From Apilactobacillus waqarii (GTDB taxonomy: Bacteria > Bacillota > Bacilli > Lactobacillales > Lactobacillaceae): a stretch of 64,000 nucleotides of DNA. The DNA lies in the NCBI RefSeq assembly GCF_019061205.1, contig NZ_JAHQYH010000002.1, positions 62,001 to 126,000 of the forward strand. Reading direction: 5' to 3'. Position 1 is the stretch's first letter; every line of letters begins with the position of its first letter. The notes beneath the pieces were generated by a model. That model was given only the letters and a program-made list of their open reading frames with translations. It made no database searches and had not been told where the DNA came from. This document shows, piece by piece, positions 17,521 to 25,773 of this stretch. Position numbers and translations under genes: made by a program.

Positions 17521-19434
17521 CTATTCAGCGCTTAAACTTTCGATTGGATCTAGTTTAGCACCCTTATTTGAAGGAAGGATTGAAGCTAGTAGGTTGATGA
17601 TAACGGCAACTACAATACCGAAGATGGCGTTACCAACAGAGATTTGGATGATTGAGTAGTCAATCAATCCGTGAACAGCTGAGTTAATTCCTAATTGAAT
17701 TAGGTATGAAATAACGACAGCTGATACTGATGAGAAGATTCCTAGGAATAGTGCTTGGCTAACGAATAGCATTCTGATGTTACCCTTGGTAGCACCTAGG
17801 GCACGTAGAATACCAATTTCCTTAGTTCTTTCAGCAACACTAATGTATAGGACAACGATAATCATGATTGCTGATACTAATAGTGAAATACCAGCAATGG
17901 CAGCTAATACGTATACAGCAAGGTTAATGTAAGTGTTTAGAGTTGATACAATCGCACCTGCACCTTGGATGCTGTATGCTTTTTTACCATTAACTTCGAT
18001 GGCCTTGATTCTGTTTTGAACAGGGTCAACGTTGTTTACGCCACCCTTAATGTTTACGTTTAAGAAGTTTGGTTCAATCTTGATACCGTTCTCAGCTAGA
18101 GCTTCTCTAACAGTAGCGTAGTTAATGATAGTAAGTGGGCTTTGTGAGTCGATAATACCAGAAATCTTAAGTTTCTTGGTTACTGGATATGGAGTACCGT
18201 TCTTCATGGCAGTGAATGAAACTTGAATTTCTTTTCCTACCATTGAGTTAGGGTTCTTCTTGTTTAATGCTTTAGCAGCGGCAGTGTTAATTAGGATTTC
18301 GCCATCCTTAGGAGTTGTACCGTGCTTGATGTTGTCTTTGTTGATAGTAGCTAAACTAGTAGTCATGTATGAAGATTGAGCAGTCTTATTGCCATCCTTC
18401 ATTTGAATACCAGTTGATGCGTAAGCTTTTTCAACGGATTTAACACCCTTAACGTCTTCTAAACGGCTAACGTCAGCGTCCTTAAATGATGAATGATCAT
18501 TGGTGTTTTTATGGGAAACTTGGACACTATTTGGATTTACTTGAGAGTAAATTTCGTGGTTAATGTATCCTCTAACACCGTTTCCTAGTCCTAGCATGAA
18601 TACAACTGAGAAGATACCAATCAATCCACCAAAGATAATTAGTAAATTACGTTTGGAGTTGTACTTGATGTTATCCCAAGTCATCTTAACGATTGATTTT
18701 AATGATAGTGATTTTGATTCTAGTGATGGTTCGTCGCTTTCTGTGTACTTGTCACGAAGAGTTCTGTCTTCGTCGATACGACCATCAGTCATGTGAACGA
18801 TACGAGTACCGTAATCAGCAACCTTTTGGGAGTGGGTAACAGTTAGGACTAGTTTTCCTTCCTTAGCAATGTTATCCAAGATTTGTAGAATTTCAGTTGT
18901 GTTTTCTGGATCTAATGCACCGGTTGGCTCATCGGCAATTAGCATTTCAGGGTCACCTGCTAAAGCACGGGCGATGGAAACACGTTGCTTTTGACCACCA
19001 GATAGTTGGTTAGGGTACTTGTTGATATGATCGCTTAGACCAACCTTAGCAAGTAATTCCTTAGCACGAGCAACTTGTTCCTTCTTTGAAAGGTTAGTCA
19101 TTTCAAGTGGAACCAATACGTTATCTAAAATAGTTAAGTGACTAATTAGATTGAAGCTTTGGAAGATAAAACCGATAGTCTTACGACGGTATTCGTCTAG
19201 TTGTTTGTCAGTATCATGTTTTAATGAACTGCCGTTTAGTAAAACGTCACCTTCGTACTTACTATCCAATCCACCAATGATGTTCATTAATGTAGATTTA
19301 CCACCACCGGATTCACCAAGGATTGATACCATTTCGCCTTTTTCGAATGATAAATCAATTCCTTTTAAGACTTTGAATTCGTCTTTGCCTAGGTAGTATG
19401 ATTTTTGAATGTTTTTTAATTCTAAGAATGACAT
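17521..19434 (-). CDS. MacB-like ABC exporter with fused ATPase and FtsX permease domains
   Basis: About 637 residues. The N-terminal ATPase (1-230) carries GESGGGKST, LSGGQKQRVSIARAL and LIADEPTGALDPE. A membrane helix near 265 is followed by a large extracellular domain (about 290-500) and three C-terminal helices containing the FtsX motif (VAERTKEIGILRALGATKGNI). This architecture belongs to MacB-type mechanotransmission exporters of peptides, lipids or antibiotics. A single-chain fusion is less common in lactobacilli than separate genes. ATG 19434 lies 8 bases after AAGGAG; a GTG nine bases upstream overlaps that site. Substrate unknown. Confidence 0.9.
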   Translation of the reverse strand: MSFLELKNIQKSYYLGKDEFKVLKGIDLSFEKGEMVSILGESGGGKSTLMNIIGGLDSKYEGDVLLNGSSLKHDTDKQLDEYRRKTIGFIFQSFNLISHLTILDNVLVPLEMTNLSKKEQVARAKELLAKVGLSDHINKYPNQLSGGQKQRVSIARALAGDPEMLIADEPTGALDPENTTEILQILDNIAKEGKLVLTVTHSQKVADYGTRIVHMTDGRIDEDRTLRDKYTESDEPSLESKSLSLKSIVKMTWDNIKYNSKRNLLIIFGGLIGIFSVVFMLGLGNGVRGYINHEIYSQVNPNSVQVSHKNTNDHSSFKDADVSRLEDVKGVKSVEKAYASTGIQMKDGNKTAQSSYMTTSLATINKDNIKHGTTPKDGEILINTAAAKALNKKNPNSMVGKEIQVSFTAMKNGTPYPVTKKLKISGIIDSQSPLTIINYATVREALAENGIKIEPNFLNVNIKGGVNNVDPVQNRIKAIEVNGKKAYSIQGAGAIVSTLNTYINLAVYVLAAIAGISLLVSAIMIIVVLYISVAERTKEIGILRALGATKGNIRMLFVSQALFLGIFSSVSAVVISYLIQLGINSAVHGLIDYSIIQISVGNAIFGIVVAVIINLLASILPSNKGAKLDPIESLSAE

Positions 19435-19504
19435 TATTTTCACTCCTTGTTGTTATTTAATTTGTAATGACTATTATAGGCGGAAATATATGCAAAACAA
19501 TCAT

Positions 19505-19531
19505 CAAAATGAAAGAAAGTGTTGCATTTTG
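19505..19531. promoter_or_regulatory. CAAAATG/CATTTTG inverted repeat in a divergent promoter region
   Basis: 7-bp arms separated by 13 bases, with a further CATTTTG at 19554-19560. It sits between the MacB-like exporter and the lysozyme gene. It may be a regulator site; evidence is limited to the repeat. Confidence 0.25.
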
Positions 19532-19642
19532 AGAGGAAAATGAAAAATTGTCACATTTTGTAATATTACTATATCATTCCTGCAACATTAGGCGTCTATA
19601 ATGCAAATCAAAGATTCATTTAGAGAAATAGGAGTGAGTATA

Positions 19643-20644
19643 TTGATTAAGTTTAGTTTTAAATCAATATTGATGACAATGGTCGCTTCTCTTGCTTTAA
19701 CAACGGGGGTTGGAGCAATTGGAAGCTTTAATACACAAGCAAGCGCAAGTAGTAAAACCGTATATGACTTGTCTGAATGGCAAGGTCGTTTAACCAATAA
19801 GAAAGCAAAGAACTTAAGTAAAGAAGTTCCATTCGCAATTCTTAGAGTTCAATACGGATCAAGCTACAGTGATAAAACATTCAAACACAACAAAGCACTA
19901 TTAGATAAGTACAAAGTACCATACGGTGTGTACTCATTTAGTAGATATAACTCATCATCAGCTGCTGCTAGAGAAGCTCGTGACTTATACCACAGAGCAC
20001 CAAATGCCAAGTTCTATGTAAACGATTTTGAAGCCGCTTCAATCAGTCGTCGTCATTCAAATGCTGCGACTGCAAAATGGGTAGACACTTTACGTCCACT
20101 AGTTGGTTCTAGAAAGATTCTATTCTACTCATACTTAAGTTTCATGAAGACCTACGCATCTCAAGCATTAAGTAAGTACGATGGATACTGGTTAGCTTCT
20201 TACACTAAGAACGAACCATCAATTGCCCACGTATTATGGCAATACACGGATCGTCACTACTCATCTGCATTAAATAAGAAGGTAGATGCAAGTAAGTTAC
20301 GTGAACAAAAGTCTTGGTTCTTAGGTACAGTTGCTAAGAAGGTAGCTAATAAGGGTCAAAAGGTGGAAAATAAGCAAGGTAACACTGAAGTGAAGCCAGC
20401 TGCCACATCAAATGAAAAGACCGCTAAAGTTGTTAACCTAGCTGCTAAGAAGGCAAAGGCCAAGAAAGCGACTGTTAAGAAGACAACAGCTAAAAAGCAC
20501 GTTAAAAAAGCTAAGAAACATGTAAAAAAAGTGACTCATCACAAAAAGAAACATGTAAAAAAGTCAGTTAAGAAACACCACAAGAAAAAGCATGTTAAAA
20601 AGGCTCACCACAAGAAGAAACATCATAAGAAACATTTAGCATAA
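19643..20644 (+). CDS. Secreted GH25 lysozyme with Lys/His-rich C-terminal tail
   Basis: 333 residues from a TTG start 8 bases after AGGAG; TATAAT at 19597-19602 is a likely -10. A signal peptide ends near TQASA (residue 35). The GH25 muramidase domain (38-230) shows YDLSEWQG with Asp42, FYVNDFE with Asp128 and Glu130 (the catalytic DxE pair), and VLWQYTD. No SH3b or LysM wall-binding repeats follow. Instead residues about 262-333 are almost only Lys, His, Ala and Val, in KKHVKKAHHKKK-like runs. Such a polycationic tail could hold the enzyme to teichoic acids or bind metals; that is inference. Confidence 0.9.
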   Translation: MIKFSFKSILMTMVASLALTTGVGAIGSFNTQASASSKTVYDLSEWQGRLTNKKAKNLSKEVPFAILRVQYGSSYSDKTFKHNKALLDKYKVPYGVYSFSRYNSSSAAAREARDLYHRAPNAKFYVNDFEAASISRRHSNAATAKWVDTLRPLVGSRKILFYSYLSFMKTYASQALSKYDGYWLASYTKNEPSIAHVLWQYTDRHYSSALNKKVDASKLREQKSWFLGTVAKKVANKGQKVENKQGNTEVKPAATSNEKTAKVVNLAAKKAKAKKATVKKTTAKKHVKKAKKHVKKVTHHKKKHVKKSVKKHHKKKHVKKAHHKKKHHKKHLA

Positions 20645-20646
20645 AG

Positions 20647-20681
20647 AAAAAGGCGATAGTCAAATGACTATCGCCTTTTTT
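20647..20681 (+). terminator. Terminator after the lysozyme gene
   Basis: AAAAGGCGATAGTCA / TGACTATCGCCTTTT near-perfect arms and a T-run. Confidence 0.92.
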
Positions 20682-20696
20682 GATCTAAAAACAAAT

Positions 20697-20722
20697 AAAA
20701 AAACCTAGTCAAAGGGCTAAGT
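20697..20722 (-). terminator. Possible terminator of the tRNA-Asn transcript
   Basis: Weak CTTAG/CTAGG stem (with a G-T pair) followed on the minus strand by seven Ts, about 100 bases past the last tRNA. Confidence 0.4.
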
Positions 20723-20826
20723 CTTCTTATTATGTGGAATTATAGATAATTATGAATAAAAATATGGAAAAGCAATTTGCTTTATTAGTTAACATTGGGA
20801 TAAAGCTAACTTGGGATTTCTCCCAA

Positions 20827-20898
20827 CTGCTCCGGCTGGACTCGAACCAGCAACCATCGCATTAACAGTGCGCTATTCTACCATTGAACCACGGAGCA
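20827..20898 (-). tRNA. tRNA-Asn (GTT), copy 3 of the cluster
   Basis: 72 nt with a 7-bp acceptor stem (TGCTCCG/CGGAGCA), discriminator G, anticodon loop CTGTTAA giving GTT, and T-loop TTCGAGTC. No CCA is encoded. It differs from the other two copies in acceptor, D-stem (a G-T pair) and T-stem but keeps base pairing, so it looks functional. Confidence 0.95.
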
Positions 20899-20945
20899 AA
20901 AATGAGGTGAAAAATTATCTTTTTAATGAGTAGGATTCCACTCAA

Positions 20946-21017
20946 CTGCTCTAACTGGACTCGAACCAGTAACCTTCGCATTAACAGTGCGCCGTTCTAC
21001 CATTGAACCATAGAGCA
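20946..21017 (-). tRNA. tRNA-Asn (GTT), copy 2 of the cluster
   Basis: 72 nt, acceptor TGCTCTA/TAGAGCA, anticodon GTT in CTGTTAA, discriminator G, no encoded CCA. The mature sequence is identical to copy 1. A hairpin begins directly after the 3' end. Confidence 0.95.
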
Positions 21018-21075
21018 ATAATATGTAGTTAGATAAAAGATCTAAGTCTTTTGGATGAGTAGGGATACTACTCGA

Positions 21076-21147
21076 CTGCTCTAACTGGACTCGAACCAGT
21101 AACCTTCGCATTAACAGTGCGCCGTTCTACCATTGAACCATAGAGCA
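21076..21147 (-). tRNA. tRNA-Asn (GTT), copy 1 of the cluster
   Basis: 72 nt, identical to copy 2 across the mature tRNA. First in the direction of transcription. Its 3' trailer starts with a GAGTAG/CTACTC hairpin. Confidence 0.95.
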
Positions 21148-21363
21148 AGAATGAAATATGTGCTTGGAATTCAATCCAACTACTCAAAAGAGCATAAATA
21201 TGTCTGCATGTGATGTTTAAATGAGAGAAAAATGTGAAAGATTTTTCTATTAAACATATCCAATAACAACGATAATTTTTAACCTAAACATCTTACAAAC
21301 CCAATAAAGACGGTAATCTTACGTTTTGCTTATGTAGTTATCATATCTCTGTCGTTGTTTATA

Positions 21364-21391
21364 ATAATACACCATTATTAAAAGAATGCAA
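21364..21391 (-). promoter_or_regulatory. Candidate promoter of the tRNA-Asn cluster
   Basis: On the minus strand TTGCAT (21386-21391) and TATTAT (21364-21369) with a 16-bp spacer. It would leave about 200 nt before the first tRNA, so a nearer promoter is also possible. Confidence 0.35.
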
Positions 21392-21424
21392 CTGTTTTTT
21401 CATTAAAAATTAATAAAAAGAAAA

Positions 21425-21470
21425 GGCCGCCAATAAAATACTGATATAACAACGTTTCATTGGCGACTTT
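21425..21470 (-). terminator. Terminator after the SGNH hydrolase gene
   Basis: CGCCAATAAAA / TTTCATTGGCG arms enclosing a 14-base loop, with T-rich flanks on both strands. Confidence 0.65.
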
Positions 21471-21476
21471 TTTCAA

Positions 21477-22223
21477 TTATTCTAACATTTGATCTAATTC
21501 TTTGACGAAAATAGGGGTCCAACCGTAACGGTATCCCGCACAGGTTGGATGGGTGTCGTCTAGCATGAAGCAAGGGTTTTCTTCGTTCATTTTCTTTAAT
21601 GCCTTGTTATTCCAAATGTCGATGATGGCAAAATGCCATTTTCTTTGTAATTCGAATAGCTTCTCACGTAGGAATTCATACTCAGGTTCTGGCTTTCTTA
21701 GACAGGTATAAAAGACCAATGGACAATCCCAAGTATCTTGAACGGTAGCGGCTATGTATTCAATCGCACCGATGGTAGTTTGGGTATCGAAATCCTCAGC
21801 GTCGTATGACTTACTGATTCTGCCCATTTCGACACCGTTTCGTTGATCATTAGTTGATAGTTGGCATGCAAACAAATCGTAATGAGAATCAAAGTTAAGA
21901 TTCTTCTTCATTCTACTAATGTAGGATTTTTCATTAATATCTGCCAATGTAGTTCCACTAACGGCTTCCTTGATGGCGTGAACTCCGTGTTCGACTCTTA
22001 AAAAGTCGACAAATGAAATACCCTTAGCAGCAAGACCTGCTGTTACTGAAGAACCAAGGAAGACGATTTTCTTACCGTTTAGGTTGTCATCTACAAAGAA
22101 ATCTCTAGATGGTTGATATATTTCGCTGTTAGCTCTTCTAATATCAATGCTTTTTTTTGATAACTTTACAAGCGCAGCGCCGGCTGCAGTGAATAGTGCA
22201 GTTTTAATCAACCCGTATTTCAT
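21477..22223 (-). CDS. SGNH/GDSL-family hydrolase
   Basis: 248 residues. A short N-terminal hydrophobic segment (about 5-20) suggests membrane association or a poor signal peptide. SGNH blocks are present: block I FLGSSVTAG with nucleophile Ser59, block II Gly in VSGTT, block III Asn in LSTND, and block V DDTHPT with the Asp/His pair near 222-225. The family removes acyl groups from lipids, polysaccharides or peptidoglycan, and the substrate here is unknown. The gene is alone, terminated on its 3' side and divergent from nox. Confidence 0.85.
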   Translation of the reverse strand: MKYGLIKTALFTAAGAALVKLSKKSIDIRRANSEIYQPSRDFFVDDNLNGKKIVFLGSSVTAGLAAKGISFVDFLRVEHGVHAIKEAVSGTTLADINEKSYISRMKKNLNFDSHYDLFACQLSTNDQRNGVEMGRISKSYDAEDFDTQTTIGAIEYIAATVQDTWDCPLVFYTCLRKPEPEYEFLREKLFELQRKWHFAIIDIWNNKALKKMNEENPCFMLDDTHPTCAGYRYGWTPIFVKELDQMLE

Positions 22224-22621
22224 TGTAATTAACCCCTCATAGTATTTTTATTATTGCCTTTAATTTTACTAGCATTTAAGGGCCACTACAATTAATAGTG
22301 GGAAACTTAATTAATATTTAAACATTTGTACAGATACTTTGTGATAAAAATATCATTTATTTAATGAAATGATCGCTTTTTTGCCCATTAATATTAGAGA
22401 AAACATTAAAAGACGGGCGTTTTATAGCGGTTTTAATTGCAAATGTGACTAATTCTTAATTTTTACCAAAATTATTTCATCTTTTTTTCACTTTTTTACT
22501 AATATTGCTTGCTATATAATCGCACAAAAGGTAAAATAACTCTTGTAAATTAAATGTGATATTTATCACAAAGTAAAGTTATATAAATATTAATTAAAAA
22601 TTATTAGGAGGCCACACACTA
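22224..22621. other. Intergenic region between SGNH hydrolase and nox
   Basis: About 400 AT-rich bases. They hold a perfect TGTGA-N6-TCACA palindrome (22555-22570), a degenerate relative (TGTGATA-AAAA-TATCATT, 22340-22357), an ATCATTT/AAATGAT repeat (22352-22373), and TATAAT at 22515-22520, a likely -10 for nox. No gene is apparent. Confidence 0.6.
22555..22570. promoter_or_regulatory. Rex- or CRP/FNR-like operator upstream of nox
   Basis: TGTGATATTTATCACA, perfect 7-bp arms around TT. It fits TGTGA-N6-TCACA and closely resembles the Firmicutes Rex site. Rex senses NADH/NAD, which would suit an NADH oxidase gene. It lies about 35 bases downstream of the candidate -10, a position for repression. 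Confidence 0.6.
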
Positions 22622-23983
22622 ATGAAAGTTATCGTAGTTGGTTCTTCACACGGTGGATATGAAGCCGTTCGTGGAATGCTTTTAGAAAACCCTGACGCAG
22701 AAATTCAATGGTATGAAAGAGGAAACTTCATCTCATTTCTATCATGTGGTATGGAATTATACCTTGAAGGTACTGTTAAGGATGTAAACACAGTTGCTTA
22801 CGAAACTGTAGACAACGCAGAAAAAGATGGTGTACACGTATTTGTACAACAAGAAATCGCAAGTATTGATGAAAAGAACAAGTCAGTTCATGTTAAGAAC
22901 TTAGCTGATGGTTCAGAACGTGATGAAAGCTACGATAAGCTAATCTTAGCTATTGGTGCTACTCCTCGTCGTTTAGACGTTCCTGGTAAGGATTTAGAAA
23001 ACCTATACGCAATGCGTGGCCGTGACTGGGCAATCAAACTAAAACAAAAGATGGTAGATCCTGACCTAAAACATGTTTTTGTTATCGGTTCAGGTTACAT
23101 TGGAATCGAAGCTGCTGAAGCTTTTGCTAAAGCAGGTAAGGAAGTTACTATCGTAGACCATAACCCTCGTCTATTAGGTAACTACCTAGATTCAGAATTC
23201 ACTGAAAAACTAACTCAAGAATTCAAGGAAAACGGCGTTAACTTTGTTGGTAGCGTAAACGTTTCTGAATTTGTTGGAAAAGACGGTAAGGTTTCAAGCG
23301 TTAAGACTGATCAAGGTACTTTTGATGCTGAATTAGTTGTAGAAACTGCCGGTGTTATTCCAAATACTTCATTAGTAGATGGTCTATTAGACTTAGACGA
23401 ACGTGGCCGTATCAAGATTGACGAACATCAAGAAACTAGTGTTAAAGATATTTACGCTGTTGGTGACGCAACTAAGGTTCCATACGCACCAACTGGTGAA
23501 TTATCATCAATTGCATTAGCATCAAACGCTCGTCGTCAAGGACGTACTGCTGCTGCTAATGCTGCTGGAAGAGAATTAAAGATGACTGCTGTTTCAGGTT
23601 CATCAGCACTTTCAGTATTCAATTACCACTTCGCTTCAACTGGTGTTAAGCAAGATACTCAAGAAAAATGTGGTGTTAAGGGTGCTGAATCAGTACTAAT
23701 TGAAGACTGGGCAGTTCCTCCATTCGTATCAGAAGAAGCTGGAAATGCTAAGGTTTACTTCAAGATTACTTTTGACCCAACTGATGGTCGTATCTTAGGT
23801 GGCCAAATCATGTCAACTAGAGATGTCACTGCAAACATCAACACTATCTCATTTGCAATTCAACAACATGCAACTGTATACGACTTAGCTTATGCTGACT
23901 TCTTCTTCCAACCAGGATTTGATCGTCCTTGGAACATCATGAACGAAGCTGCACAAGCTGCCGTACGAAAGATCAACAAGTAA
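22622..23983 (+). CDS. nox: Water-forming NADH oxidase
   Basis: 453 residues, the standard length for Nox-2 flavoenzymes that reduce O2 to water with NADH. FAD-binding motif VVGSSHGGYEA at the N-terminus, redox-active Cys42 in FLSCGM, NAD-binding GSGYIGIEAAEAFA near 158-171, FAD-contacting DIYAVGDATKV near 275-285, and a C-terminal dimerisation domain. It regenerates NAD and removes oxygen, important in heterofermentative lactobacilli needing electron acceptors. AGGAGG is 10 bases upstream. CoA-disulfide reductases share the fold, but the sequence is Nox-like throughout. Confidence 0.93.
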   Translation: MKVIVVGSSHGGYEAVRGMLLENPDAEIQWYERGNFISFLSCGMELYLEGTVKDVNTVAYETVDNAEKDGVHVFVQQEIASIDEKNKSVHVKNLADGSERDESYDKLILAIGATPRRLDVPGKDLENLYAMRGRDWAIKLKQKMVDPDLKHVFVIGSGYIGIEAAEAFAKAGKEVTIVDHNPRLLGNYLDSEFTEKLTQEFKENGVNFVGSVNVSEFVGKDGKVSSVKTDQGTFDAELVVETAGVIPNTSLVDGLLDLDERGRIKIDEHQETSVKDIYAVGDATKVPYAPTGELSSIALASNARRQGRTAAANAAGRELKMTAVSGSSALSVFNYHFASTGVKQDTQEKCGVKGAESVLIEDWAVPPFVSEEAGNAKVYFKITFDPTDGRILGGQIMSTRDVTANINTISFAIQQHATVYDLAYADFFFQPGFDRPWNIMNEAAQAAVRKINK

Positions 23984-23987
23984 GAAT

Positions 23988-24022
23988 AAAAAGGACACTG
24001 AAATTTTTCAGTGTTCTTTTTA
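23988..24022 (+). terminator. Terminator after nox
   Basis: ACACTGAAA / TTTCAGTGT arms and T-rich tail. Confidence 0.85.
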
Positions 24023-24032
24023 TGCTAATTAG

Positions 24033-24083
24033 TTGACACCGTGTCACTATAAAAGTAAGATATTCAAAAATGACACAATGTCA
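24033..24083 (+). promoter_or_regulatory. Promoter of the hrtRBA-like operon with two TGACAC operators
   Basis: -35 TTGACA (24033-24038), 17-bp spacer, -10 TAAGAT (24056-24061). Operator 1 TGACACCGTGTCA (24034-24046) overlaps the -35. Operator 2 TGACACAATGTCA (24071-24083) lies in the early transcribed region. Both continue as CYATAAAA. The motif is very close to the palindrome I recall for HrtR of Lactococcus lactis (ATGACACAGTGTCAT). This supports heme-responsive autorepression by the downstream TetR protein. Confidence 0.75.
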
Positions 24084-24106
24084 CCATAAAAAAGGAGTAG
24101 TTACAA

Positions 24107-24694
24107 ATGCCTACACAAACTTTTTTAAATTTAAATGAAGACAAACAAAACCAAATTTTTACTGCATTGATTAACGAATTCTCAAATCATCGTTTAATGG
24201 ATGCACAAGTAGCGAGAATTATTAAAGATTGTTCAATCGCGCGCGGTTCTTTCTACAAGTACTTCGATGATATTAATGATAGTTATCAATACGCTTTAAA
24301 GAGGGTTTTAAGAGAAATTCATTTTGATGTATTTGCACAGTTGAAGGCAGAACCAACTGATTCACTTCATGCTTTTTATGTGGCTACTGAGTCTTTTATC
24401 AATGAATTGGAAGATTCTGATTATGAACAGTTTTATCGTCAATACGTTTTATTTAATCAATACGAATTAAAGCATGTCGAATATGATTACAACAATCTAC
24501 CTGATGACAAACTAATTTTGATGGTCAACGGTCAAAAGATTACGGATATAAAAACAATCGTTTTGACTTACAAATGGGCGAGTCGAGCAGCTCATCAAAC
24601 TATTCGAACCGTATTGAGCGGTGGCGACGATAAACAAGCGCTATCAGATTTTTCTGATTTGTTAAAACTAATTAATAAGGGTTTAGTTAACTAG
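24107..24694 (+). CDS. hrtR: TetR-family regulator, probable heme sensor HrtR
   Basis: 195 residues. An N-terminal HTH (IIKDCSIARGSFYKYFDDINDSY near 40-65) is joined to a helical ligand domain. The order regulator, FtsX permease, ATPase and the twin TGACAC operators match the lactococcal hrtRBA system, where HrtR releases DNA on binding heme. His residues are present in the ligand domain (HAFYVAT, KHVEYDYN), but specific axial ligands cannot be assigned without alignment. The regulator class is certain; heme sensing is inferred from operator and operon. AAAGGAG precedes the ATG, and a 12-base gap follows. Confidence 0.75.
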   Translation: MPTQTFLNLNEDKQNQIFTALINEFSNHRLMDAQVARIIKDCSIARGSFYKYFDDINDSYQYALKRVLREIHFDVFAQLKAEPTDSLHAFYVATESFINELEDSDYEQFYRQYVLFNQYELKHVEYDYNNLPDDKLILMVNGQKITDIKTIVLTYKWASRAAHQTIRTVLSGGDDKQALSDFSDLLKLINKGLVN

Positions 24695-24705
24695 GAGGGA
24701 CAATC

Positions 24706-25773
24706 GTGTTTTTATCACTTCGCGAAATTAAGAAGAGCAAGTTTAGATATAGTCTAATTTGTTTGGTAATCGTGATGATTGCATACTTGATTTTCATTTT
24801 AACCGCATTAGCTAACGGTCTAAGCGAAGCTAATCGTCAAGCAATCGATTCATGGAATGCTGAAAAAATTGTTTTAAATTCTGATGCCAATGGTTCATTG
24901 GATCAATCTACCATTACTGCACAACAAGCCAAGAAGGCCAGTGCGGACAAGCGCGCCGACATCACTCAAATGAGTGCCAATGTGCAAACTGTTTCTGAAG
25001 GTAACAAGGTGGGATCACAAGTAATTGGTTTGAATAAGAACCAATTCATCTATCGCGACTTAAAAATTGTCAGTGGCCACAAATTGACAAAGGATAATGA
25101 AGTTGTAGTCGACCAAAGCCTATTGGAAACTGACGGATATCACCTCGGGGAAAAGGTGAAGTTTAGCAGAAACGGTCACGTCTTTAAGATTGTCGGAACC
25201 GTTAAGAACAACCAATTAAACGTGGCACCGGTAATCTACGCTACTAATGATGCTGTGCAAACCGAAAAATTTGGAACTGATGTGAACCATACCATTAGTG
25301 CCATGATTTATAGAAGCGACGTCAAAAAGGCGGTCGCCGGAACTCAAATCATGAATATCGAAGACTTCATTCAAGACATTCCTGGATACAGTGCTCAAAA
25401 CAGCACCTTTGAATTCATGATTGCGTTTCTACTATTAATTACTCTAGTGGTAATCTCAATCTTCTTGTACGTCTTAACCATGCAAAAGATTCCATATTTT
25501 GCTGTGCTAAAGGTGCAAGGGGTATCAAACGGATATTTAGCCATGAACGTGGTTTCAAACGCGTTAATCCTAGCGATTGTCGGAGTGGCAATCAGTGGAT
25601 TATTAACTTTCTTAACTGCCATTTCAATGCCAGCAGCAGTACCAATGACCTTCGATATTACATTGATGGGTGCGGTTGCTGTGATGGTAATTGTGATGTC
25701 GATTATTGGTGGATTAATTCCAATGCGCACCGTTGCAAAGATTGATCCAGCCAAAGCAATGGGAGGTTCATAA
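24706..25773 (+). CDS. hrtB: FtsX-type ABC permease, probable heme exporter subunit HrtB
   Basis: 355 residues. One N-terminal membrane helix (YSLICLVIVMIAYLIFILTAL), an extracellular domain (about 45-225), and three C-terminal helices form the classic four-helix MacB/FtsX layout. The opening (MFLSLREIKKSKFRYSLI) and the AIDSWNAEKIVLNSDAN stretch resemble HrtB proteins. With the ATPase it would pump toxic heme out of the membrane. Its TAA overlaps the ATG of the ATPase gene by one base, indicating translational coupling. GTG is the start codon, with GGAGGG upstream. Confidence 0.78.
   Translation: MFLSLREIKKSKFRYSLICLVIVMIAYLIFILTALANGLSEANRQAIDSWNAEKIVLNSDANGSLDQSTITAQQAKKASADKRADITQMSANVQTVSEGNKVGSQVIGLNKNQFIYRDLKIVSGHKLTKDNEVVVDQSLLETDGYHLGEKVKFSRNGHVFKIVGTVKNNQLNVAPVIYATNDAVQTEKFGTDVNHTISAMIYRSDVKKAVAGTQIMNIEDFIQDIPGYSAQNSTFEFMIAFLLLITLVVISIFLYVLTMQKIPYFAVLKVQGVSNGYLAMNVVSNALILAIVGVAISGLLTFLTAISMPAAVPMTFDITLMGAVAVMVIVMSIIGGLIPMRTVAKIDPAKAMGGS

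Larger units (their letters stand above)
21148..21476. other. Leader region of the tRNA-Asn cluster and 3' region of the SGNH gene
   Basis: About 330 bases with no gene. Near 21160-21180 there is a TTGGA/TCCAA hairpin resembling those that follow each tRNA. A possible minus-strand promoter lies at 21364-21391, and the terminator of the upstream hydrolase gene at 21425-21470. Confidence 0.55.
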
